NCBI GenBank assembly: GCA_045542075.1
Contig: JAZQKI010000020.1
Location: 1-16,097, forward strand
Reading direction: 5' to 3'
Length of the DNA: 16,097 nt
Source of the DNA: SVTX01 sp045542075
GTDB lineage: Bacteria > Bacillota > Clostridia > Oscillospirales > CAG-272
Shown here: positions 1 to 4,613 of the stretch, piece by piece
Layout of the letters: each line of letters opens with the position of its first letter
Numbering within the stretch: position 1 is the stretch's first letter
Made by a program: the position numbers and the translations under genes
The notes under the pieces: model-generated
The model's input: only the letters and a program-made list of their open reading frames with translations
What the model was told of the DNA's origin: nothing
The model's database searches: none

Positions 1-151
1 CAACTATTAGGTAGATAACTGCGCTTAACAGCATTACAAATTCCAATTTATAGAACTAAAATGGGTGCAAACCCTTGTAGGAAGATGCACCCATAGTTCA
101 AAAATTTGTACCCATTTTGAAACGGTATCAAAATTTTGGATTACTCACAAC

Positions 152-182
152 AAAAAGAGGAGCACGATGTGCTCCTCTTTTT
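152..182 (-). terminator. Intrinsic terminator of the tRNA-Leu gene
   Basis: A 9-bp perfect stem (157-165 with 169-177, loop GAT) is flanked by five A on the left and five T on the right. Read on the minus strand it follows the tRNA 3' end directly and ends in a T-run (156-152), as an intrinsic terminator should. The symmetric tails mean it could also stop plus-strand transcription entering from the left. Confidence 0.85.
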
Positions 183-184
183 GT

Positions 185-268
185 TGGTGCAAGCAACGAG
201 ACTTGAACCCGTACGGTGTAACCACACGTCCCTCAAACGTGCGCGTCTGCCAGTTCCGCCACTCTCGC
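185..268 (-). tRNA. tRNA-Leu (anticodon GAG)
   Basis: On the minus strand this reads as a type II tRNA with a long variable arm. It starts GCGAGAGTGGCGGAA at 268 and ends in an encoded CCA at 187-185. The anticodon stem CACGT/ACGTG (237-241 and 225-229) encloses the loop TTGAGGG, so the anticodon is GAG (232-234), reading CUC leucine codons. The T-loop GTTCAAG is present. The CTC codon is heavily used in the operon at 2132-4478, which fits a GAG leucine tRNA. The acceptor stem shows one imperfect pair, which I did not resolve by folding software. Confidence 0.93.
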
Positions 269-283
269 GTGACAATAAATGGT

Positions 284-312
284 GTTATACACTAACTTAA
301 CCGTTTTGTCAA
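284..312 (-). promoter_or_regulatory. Sigma-A promoter of tRNA-Leu
   Basis: On the minus strand the sequence shows -35 TTGACA (312-307), a 17-base spacer and -10 TATAAC (289-284). It lies about 15 bases upstream of the mature tRNA 5' end. The near-consensus boxes fit a stable-RNA promoter. Confidence 0.85.
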
Positions 313-394
313 CACCTTTTTGGAATTTTTTGTAAATTTTTTATTCATTTGGAAACCGGAAACTGTCCCTGTTCTACATTTTTTCAAAAAACTC

Positions 395-423
395 TTGTAA
401 ATTCAAAAGTAGTATGATATAAT
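395..423 (+). promoter_or_regulatory. Promoter of the leader/acetyltransferase transcript
   Basis: The boxes are -35 TTGTAA (395-400), a 17-base spacer and -10 TATAAT (418-423). The -10 is preceded by TGA, an extended -10 arrangement. Transcription would begin near 430, about 240 bases before the acetyltransferase start. That gives an unusually long 5' leader. The stretch 313-394 between the tRNA promoter and this promoter shows nothing I can name. Confidence 0.75.
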
Positions 424-467
424 TATTAAAAACAACCTGCACAGCAGAAGAGAAAGGAGAAAATAAT

Positions 468-500
468 ATGATTGCAACGAGAGAGGTAAAGGAAAGCTGA
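468..500 (+). CDS. Putative 10-residue leader peptide
   Basis: An ATG at 468 follows a strong Shine-Dalgarno sequence (AGAAAGGAGA, 451-460) at good spacing and opens a 10-codon ORF that encodes MIATREVKES and stops at TGA (498-500). It is the first ORF after the promoter at 395-423 and lies about 170 bases before the acetyltransferase. Part of its own coding sequence (GAGGTA, 483-488) is complementary to TACCTC at 537-542, inside the downstream hairpin region. This is the usual design of a translated leader whose ribosome occupancy decides between RNA structures. I recognise no known leader peptide. It could also be a chance ORF behind a good ribosome binding site. Confidence 0.5.
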   Translation: MIATREVKES

Positions 501-663
501 ACTGAATAAGGGCAAGGACAAAGGTAGGGGTTTTGATACCTCCTTATTGTCGCACCATCATATAAACCTGATATTTTGTGGCAAGCACACTCAGGTGTGT
601 TATTTTTGTACCCTTTTTCAGTTCAAATCAAAACAAATTTAAAATACAAACTGATATAGGAGT
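501..663 (+). promoter_or_regulatory. Putative transcription attenuator in the acetyltransferase leader
   Basis: Three interlocking elements are visible. First, GGTA (523-526) can pair with TACC (537-540), or TACCTC can pair back to GAGGTA inside the leader ORF. Second, ACCTGA (566-571) is perfectly complementary to TCAGGT (591-596). Third, GCACAC (585-590) pairs with GTGTGT (595-600) over a TCAG loop and is followed by TATTTTTG, which looks like a terminator. The second and third structures share 591-600 and exclude one another, as expected of antiterminator and terminator. The ribosome binding site AGGAG of the acetyltransferase is at 658-662. The inducing signal is unknown; the layout resembles drug-inducible resistance leaders in Gram-positive bacteria (inference). 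Confidence 0.55.
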
Positions 664-669
664 AAAAAA

Positions 670-1218
670 ATGCAAAGAATTATTAAGGCCGTTCCGGCAG
701 ACAAGCTGAATGAAACATTAGATTTTGTTGAAAAAGTATTTACTGATTCCGAAAACGCAGACGAAGGAATACTCGTGCGAAATCTGGTAGCGGAAATCCG
801 TTCTAAAAAATACTATATTCCCGAGTTGGATTTGATTATGGTCAACGAAAATGACGAGGTCATCGGTCACGTACTATTTTCCCGATTCCACATCGAAGGA
901 AAATATGAAAACGAATTGTTGATATTGACCCCCGTTTCCGTAAAAACGGAGCTGCAGCGTCAGCATATCTCCAAGGAGCTTATTGAATACGGTCTGAAGC
1001 GGGCGAAGGATATGGGATATAAGCTGTGTATGGTCGAAGGAAATCCGCAAAATTACCGATCGCGCGGATTTGTCACGTCGGCTGACTTTGGCATTTTTGC
1101 AGACGAAAGTGTGGGACTGCCCCACCCCGACTGTTTGATGATACAGGAGCTTGTGCCCGGCTCACTTGAGGGAGTTGGCGGATATATCAACTATAAATTC
1201 TACGAATCGCTTAAATAG
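670..1218 (+). CDS. GNAT-family N-acetyltransferase, YhbS-like (COG3153 type)
   Basis: The 182-residue protein is the usual length of a single GNAT domain. It would transfer an acetyl group from acetyl-CoA to an amine; the substrate cannot be read from sequence. Support comes from the order of features: a central strand with DEVIGHVLFS (about residues 62-71), then LTPVSV (about 86-91) leading into the acetyl-CoA helix, a late GNPQNYRSRGF segment (about 124-134) typical of YhbS-type proteins, and a C-terminal ELVPGSLEGVGG region. The ATG at 670 has AGGAG seven bases upstream. In the acetyl-CoA loop the usual Q/R-x-x-G-x-G is Q-R-Q-H-I-S, so both glycines are missing. It is monocistronic, placed behind a long attenuator-like leader and ended by a shared terminator. 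A resistance or stress role is suggested by the leader only. Confidence 0.85.
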   Translation: MQRIIKAVPADKLNETLDFVEKVFTDSENADEGILVRNLVAEIRSKKYYIPELDLIMVNENDEVIGHVLFSRFHIEGKYENELLILTPVSVKTELQRQHISKELIEYGLKRAKDMGYKLCMVEGNPQNYRSRGFVTSADFGIFADESVGLPHPDCLMIQELVPGSLEGVGGYINYKFYESLK

Positions 1219-1232
1219 CCAAAGCAATACCT

Positions 1233-1266
1233 AAAAAAAGGGGGAGCACTCCGTGCTCCCCCTTTT
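1233..1266. terminator. Bidirectional terminator between acetyltransferase and protease genes
   Basis: A 10-bp perfect stem (1240-1249 with 1253-1262, loop TCC) is flanked by seven A on the left and four T on the right. It sits between two convergent genes and can end both transcripts. The minus-strand gene stops at 1268, directly against it. Confidence 0.9.
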
Positions 1267-1267
1267 G

Positions 1268-1939
1268 TTATTCCTTCTCCCCCATCATCTCTTTGAGCGC
1301 CGCAAGCGCCTTGTCAATGCCGCCTATCTCGTCGATGAGTCCGTACTCCACTGCCTCATGGCCCTCAAGAATGGTTCCAACGTCGGTCGCTATCATATCT
1401 GCGCGCATCATCATTTTGTTTATCTCATCCCGATTTGCGCGCGAGTTTCGGCAGATAAAGTCCACTATTCTCTTTTGCATGTCCGCAAAATAGGTATACG
1501 TCTGCGGCGCGCCAACTACCGTGCCGCTGATACGCACGGGATGAAGCGTCATAGTCGCGCTTGGCACGATAAATGTCCGCTTGCCCGACACTGAAAGCGG
1601 TATTCCGATGGAATGTCCGCCTCCAAGACACAGCGTTACCGTGGGCTTTGACATTGACGATATCATCTCCGCAAGCGCAAGTCCCGCCTCGACGTCACCG
1701 CCCATAGTATTGAGTATTATCAACACACCCTTGACGTCTGGATTCTCCTCTGCCGACACAAGCACGGGGATAAGATGCTCGTATTTTGTAGCCTTCTGCC
1801 CGTCGGGGAGCGCGTAATGCCCTTCTATCTGACCGATTATTGTCAGTGTCTCGATACCTGACCTGTTGCTCGCGCTTTTGCCGAATTTGAGTATCTCGTC
1901 AATTTCCTGCTCCATTTCCATATCTCTTTCGTCGCTCAT
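1268..1939 (-). CDS. tepA: ClpP-like serine protease, TepA/YmfB type
   Basis: This 223-residue cytosolic ClpP-fold protease has the catalytic serine in GGGHSIG (Ser110) and the histidine in TLHPVR (His133). An acidic residue near 186 (TDVGT) precedes the family-typical EAVEYGLID (about 197-203). The oxyanion strand reads NTMGGD where ClpP has N-S-P-G-G. In Bacillus the relative TepA is linked to protein translocation and pre-protein degradation and works without a Clp ATPase; this is family knowledge, not shown here. An in-frame TTG 12 bases upstream lies against the ribosome binding site and is not a credible start; GGAGG (1949-1945) sits 5 bases before the ATG at 1939, which I chose. It is a single gene facing the acetyltransferase. 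Confidence 0.9.
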   Translation of the reverse strand: MSDERDMEMEQEIDEILKFGKSASNRSGIETLTIIGQIEGHYALPDGQKATKYEHLIPVLVSAEENPDVKGVLIILNTMGGDVEAGLALAEMISSMSKPTVTLCLGGGHSIGIPLSVSGKRTFIVPSATMTLHPVRISGTVVGAPQTYTYFADMQKRIVDFICRNSRANRDEINKMMMRADMIATDVGTILEGHEAVEYGLIDEIGGIDKALAALKEMMGEKE

Positions 1940-1998
1940 AAAAACCTCCAAATTTCAGAATATACCTTTATTTATTAGTATTGCCAATAAAGTTTTTC

Positions 1999-2007
1999 AT
2001 TATATCA
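1999..2007 (-). promoter_or_regulatory. Probable extended -10 promoter of the ClpP-like protease gene
   Basis: On the minus strand TGA-TATAAT (2007-1999) forms an extended -10 element about 60 bases before the ATG at 1939. No convincing -35 box lies 16-18 bases upstream, so the call rests on the -10 alone. It is back to back with the plus-strand promoter at 2030-2058. Confidence 0.5.
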
Positions 2008-2029
2008 CGGGATTTATTCAAAAATTGTA

Positions 2030-2058
2030 TTTACATTTTGCGTTTTTTGTGATAAAAT
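2030..2058 (+). promoter_or_regulatory. Promoter of the PduL / NifU-like / GGGtGRT operon
   Basis: The boxes are -35 TTTACA (2030-2035), a 17-base spacer and -10 TAAAAT (2053-2058), giving a start near 2065 and a leader of about 65 bases. It is the only good promoter I see before the three-gene operon, and the next terminator is at 4504-4550. Confidence 0.7.
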
Positions 2059-2131
2059 AAAGGAGAATGGGGTTTTATGGCTCCATAGACTTAGATAAAA
2101 TAAAAATTTTTATAAGAAAGAGGTCAGAAAC

Positions 2132-2707
2132 ATGGAAAACAAGGTTCTTGTAGAAACTTCGGCAAGACACATCCATCTTACAGGCGCGGCAGTAGAGGCT
2201 CTCTACGGCGCAGGCGCTGCTCTCACACCCAAGAAGATGCTCTCCCAGCCCGATCAGTTCGCGGCGGCAAACGAGAAGATAAAGCTCGTAGGTCCTAAGG
2301 GTGAGCTTATGGTATCCGTTCTCGGTCCTACGAGAAAGGCTAACCAGGTTGAGCTTTCCTTCTCCGACGCAAGAGCGCTCGGACTCAAGGCAGTTCCCGT
2401 TCGCGAGTCCGGTGACGTAGCAGGTACTCCCGGAATCAAGATGGTAGGCCCCGCAGGTGAGCTTGAGATCACCGAAGGCGTAGTAATCGCAAAAAGACAC
2501 ATTCACTTTGACCCCGAAAGCGCCGCTGCATTTGGCGTTGAGGACAAGCAGATCGTTAAGGTTAAGATAAACAGCGACAGAACAACTATTTTTGATGACG
2601 TCGTTTGCCGCGTATCTCCTACATACGCTCTCGCTATGCACATCGACACTGACGAGTGCAACGCTTGCTGCGCGTTTGGCGAGGTTTACGGAGAAGTTAT
2701 TAAATAA
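2132..2707 (+). CDS. pduL: PduL-type phosphate acyltransferase (phosphotransacylase)
   Basis: The enzyme interconverts acyl-CoA and acyl-phosphate (acetyl- or propionyl-), feeding substrate-level ATP formation. The zinc-site signatures of PduL are visible: RHIHL (residues 12-16), RHIHF (122-126) and a late MHIDTDE (169-175). The length of 191 residues fits the two-barrel core only. The protein starts directly on the core, without the N-terminal extension that targets PduL to bacterial microcompartments. No shell-protein genes are nearby, so it is probably a free cytosolic enzyme serving fermentation. The C-terminus reads DECNACC, with three cysteines in five residues. AAAGAGG lies about 10 bases before the ATG. 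It is first in an operon with the NifU-like gene (38-base gap) and shares their strongly biased codon use. No acetate kinase gene is in the window. Confidence 0.9.
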   Translation: MENKVLVETSARHIHLTGAAVEALYGAGAALTPKKMLSQPDQFAAANEKIKLVGPKGELMVSVLGPTRKANQVELSFSDARALGLKAVPVRESGDVAGTPGIKMVGPAGELEITEGVVIAKRHIHFDPESAAAFGVEDKQIVKVKINSDRTTIFDDVVCRVSPTYALAMHIDTDECNACCAFGEVYGEVIK

Positions 2708-2745
2708 GCAAAAATTAAAATTTAATTTATAAGGAGATTAAAACA

Positions 2746-3462
2746 ATGAGCACAGAATTCAACTGCGAATATGCTGCAAGCCTTGAAGTTCAGCATATGT
2801 GCAAGGTTGCCAAGGGTCCCGACCACGGTCCCGCTCCCATTCCCGAAGAGGGCAAGTGGGTCCAGGCAAAACAGATCTCGGATATTTCCGCATACACACA
2901 CGGTGTGGGCTGGTGCGCACCTCAGCAGGGCGCTTGCAAGCTCTCCCTTAACGTAAAGAACGGTATCATCGAGGAAGCTCTCGTTGAGACCATCGGTTGC
3001 TCGGGTATGACTCACTCCGCGGCTATGGCTGCTGAGATCCTCCCCGGCAAGACAATCCTTGAGGCTCTCAACACAGACCTCGTTTGCGACGCTATCAACA
3101 CCGCTATGCGTGAGCTCTTCCTCCAGATAGTTTACGGACGTTCTCAGTCCGCATTCTCCGAGGGCGGTCTCGTTATCGGCGCAGGTATGGAAGACCTCGG
3201 TAAGGGCGAGAGATCCATGGTTGGTACTATGTACGGTACAAAGGCAAAGGGTGTAAGATACCTTGAAATGACAGAGGGCTACTGCACAAGAATGGCTCTT
3301 GATGAGGACAATCAGGTTATCGGATACGAGTTCGTTTCTCTCGGCAAGATGACAGACTTCATCAAGAAGGGCATGGAGCCTAACGAAGCTTACGAGAAGT
3401 CCAAGGGTACATACGGCAGATTCGCTGACGCTGTTAAGTACATCGATCCCCGTAAGGAATAA
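2746..3462 (+). CDS. NifU/IscU-like iron-sulfur scaffold-family protein, GGGtGRT-associated
   Basis: The 238-residue protein carries a NifU N-terminal-like segment (about residues 54-105) with GWCAPQQGAC (Cys57, Cys64) and TIGCSGMTHSAAMAAEIL (Cys85). This is the kind of cysteine spacing used by IscU/SufU scaffolds to hold an iron-sulfur cluster. Additional cysteines lie at 7, 19, 114 and 180. The protein is longer than a simple IscU (about 130 residues), with roughly 50 extra residues at the N-terminus and 80 at the C-terminus. Its partner next door is the GGGtGRT protein, 17 bases downstream. To my knowledge the two families usually travel together and neither role is established. AAGGAG lies upstream of the ATG. 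Whether it builds clusters or is a dedicated partner of GGGtGRT cannot be told from sequence. Confidence 0.8.
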   Translation: MSTEFNCEYAASLEVQHMCKVAKGPDHGPAPIPEEGKWVQAKQISDISAYTHGVGWCAPQQGACKLSLNVKNGIIEEALVETIGCSGMTHSAAMAAEILPGKTILEALNTDLVCDAINTAMRELFLQIVYGRSQSAFSEGGLVIGAGMEDLGKGERSMVGTMYGTKAKGVRYLEMTEGYCTRMALDEDNQVIGYEFVSLGKMTDFIKKGMEPNEAYEKSKGTYGRFADAVKYIDPRKE

Positions 3463-3479
3463 TAAGGAGGTAATACATA

Positions 3480-4478
3480 ATGGCACATTTTGAAGGTTAT
3501 GAGAGACGCGAGGCGAAGATCCTCGGCGTACTTAAGGAATACGGTATTTCCTCTATTGACGAATGTAAAGAGATCTGCGACGCGTACGGCATCGACCCCT
3601 ACAAGATCGCAGAAGAAACACAGCCTATCTGCTTTGAAAACGCAAAGTGGGCATACACAGTAGGCGCAGCTATCGCAATCAAGAAGGGCTGCACAAAGGC
3701 TTCTGACGCCGCTGCCGCTATCGGTATCGGTCTTCAGGCTTTCTGTATCCCCGGCTCGGTTGCTGAAAACCGTAAGGTTGGTCTCGGCCACGGAAACCTC
3801 GGCGCAATGCTCCTCTCCGAGGAGACAGAGTGCTTCTGCTTCCTCGCAGGTCACGAGTCCTTCGCAGCAGCAGAGGGCGCGATCAAGATCGCTCTCAACG
3901 CTAACAAGGTAAGAGTAAAGCCACTCCGCGTTATCCTTAACGGTCTCGGCAAGGACGCGGCTATGATCATTTCCAGAATCAACGGCTTCACATACGTTCA
4001 GACTCAGTTTGACCCCTACACCGAGGAGGTTTCCGCCGCTAAAGAAACCCCCTATTCGAAGGGTCCCAGAGCTGACGTTAAGTGCTACGGCTCTGACAGC
4101 GTTCCCGAGGGCGTTGCTATCATGAGACATGAGAACGTTGGCGTTTCCATCACAGGTAACTCCACCAACCCCACTCGTTTCCAGCACCCCGTTGCAGGAA
4201 CATACAAGAAGTGGTGTAACGAGAACGGCAGAAAGTACTTCTCCGTTGCATCCGGCGGCGGTACAGGCCGTACACTTCACCCCGATAACATGGCAGCAGG
4301 CCCCGCTTCCTACGGCATGACGGACACAATGGGTAGAATGCACTCCGACGCACAGTTCGCAGGCTCTTCTTCCGTTCCCGCTCACGTAGAGATGATGGGC
4401 TTGATCGGCGCGGGCAACAACCCCATGGTTGGTATGACCGTTGCAGTTGCAGTTGCTATCGAAGAGGCAAGCAAATAA
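3480..4478 (+). CDS. GGGtGRT family protein (function unknown)
   Basis: The protein (332 residues) carries the family-naming motif GGGTGRT at residues 259-265, followed by LHPDNMAAGPASYGMTDTMG and SSSVPAHVEMMGLIGAGNNP. I recognise the family by this signature; its biochemical role is, as far as I know, not established. Nine cysteines are spread along the chain, including Cys29/Cys33 (CKEIC) and Cys118/Cys120 (CFC), which with the NifU-like neighbour suggests metal or iron-sulfur chemistry (inference). There is no signal peptide or membrane segment, so it is cytosolic. The start is supported by AAGGAGG about 9 bases before the ATG, and the gap to the NifU-like gene is 17 bases. Lysine is almost always AAG and leucine mostly CTC/CTT, unlike the CLC gene downstream. 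That is consistent with an abundant protein. Confidence 0.85.
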   Translation: MAHFEGYERREAKILGVLKEYGISSIDECKEICDAYGIDPYKIAEETQPICFENAKWAYTVGAAIAIKKGCTKASDAAAAIGIGLQAFCIPGSVAENRKVGLGHGNLGAMLLSEETECFCFLAGHESFAAAEGAIKIALNANKVRVKPLRVILNGLGKDAAMIISRINGFTYVQTQFDPYTEEVSAAKETPYSKGPRADVKCYGSDSVPEGVAIMRHENVGVSITGNSTNPTRFQHPVAGTYKKWCNENGRKYFSVASGGGTGRTLHPDNMAAGPASYGMTDTMGRMHSDAQFAGSSSVPAHVEMMGLIGAGNNPMVGMTVAVAVAIEEASK

Positions 4479-4490
4479 TCAACAAAATAA

Positions 4491-4503
4491 CGGCTTTCAG
4501 CCG
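4491..4503 (+). other. Small hairpin ahead of the operon terminator
   Basis: CGGCT (4491-4495) and AGCCG (4499-4503) form a 5-bp stem with loop TTC between the GGGtGRT stop codon and the strong terminator. It has no T-run of its own; it may protect the mRNA 3' end or be incidental. Confidence 0.4.
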
Positions 4504-4550
4504 AAAAGTCAAGACTCTCGAGCACTACGCTCGGGAGTCTTGACTTTTTT
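4504..4550 (+). terminator. Strong terminator of the PduL/NifU-like/GGGtGRT operon
   Basis: A stem of about 20 bp (4504-4523 against 4529-4548, one G-T-type imperfection, loop ACTAC) ends in a run of six T (4545-4550). It is the longest hairpin in the window, suited to a highly transcribed operon. Its 3' arm contains the -35 box of the next gene. Confidence 0.92.
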
Positions 4551-4569
4551 ACCCATAATATGATATAAT
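4540..4569 (+). promoter_or_regulatory. Promoter of the CLC transporter gene, overlapping the terminator
   Basis: The -35 TTGACT (4540-4545) is inside the 3' arm of the preceding terminator. An 18-base spacer leads to -10 TATAAT (4564-4569), which has an upstream TGA (extended -10). The ATG follows 44 bases later. Confidence 0.65.
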
Positions 4570-4613
4570 ATACACATATTATCTGACACACAAGCTTAAC
4601 GACGGGAGGAGCT

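Noticed and set aside
61..94. Inverted repeat ATGGGTGCA / TGCACCCAT with a 16-base spacer, and a further GTACCCAT nearby
   Set aside because: No gene or promoter lies next to it within the window and it has no T-run; it may be an operator of something to the left, but nothing here supports a call.
2067..2153. 28-codon upstream ORF with AAGGAG before its ATG, overlapping the PduL start
   Set aside because: The predicted transcription start from the promoter at 2030-2058 lies at or after the ribosome site, so it would not be in the mRNA; no recognisable peptide.
2132..2707. PduL as part of a bacterial microcompartment
   Set aside because: No N-terminal encapsulation extension and no shell-protein or aldehyde dehydrogenase genes nearby.
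2722..4385. Two long minus-strand open frames (2722-3486, 3390-4385) antisense to the NifU-like and GGGtGRT genes
   Set aside because: They lack ribosome sites and recognisable domains, are Cys/Val-rich in the way of antisense translations, and arise from the strong codon bias of the sense genes.
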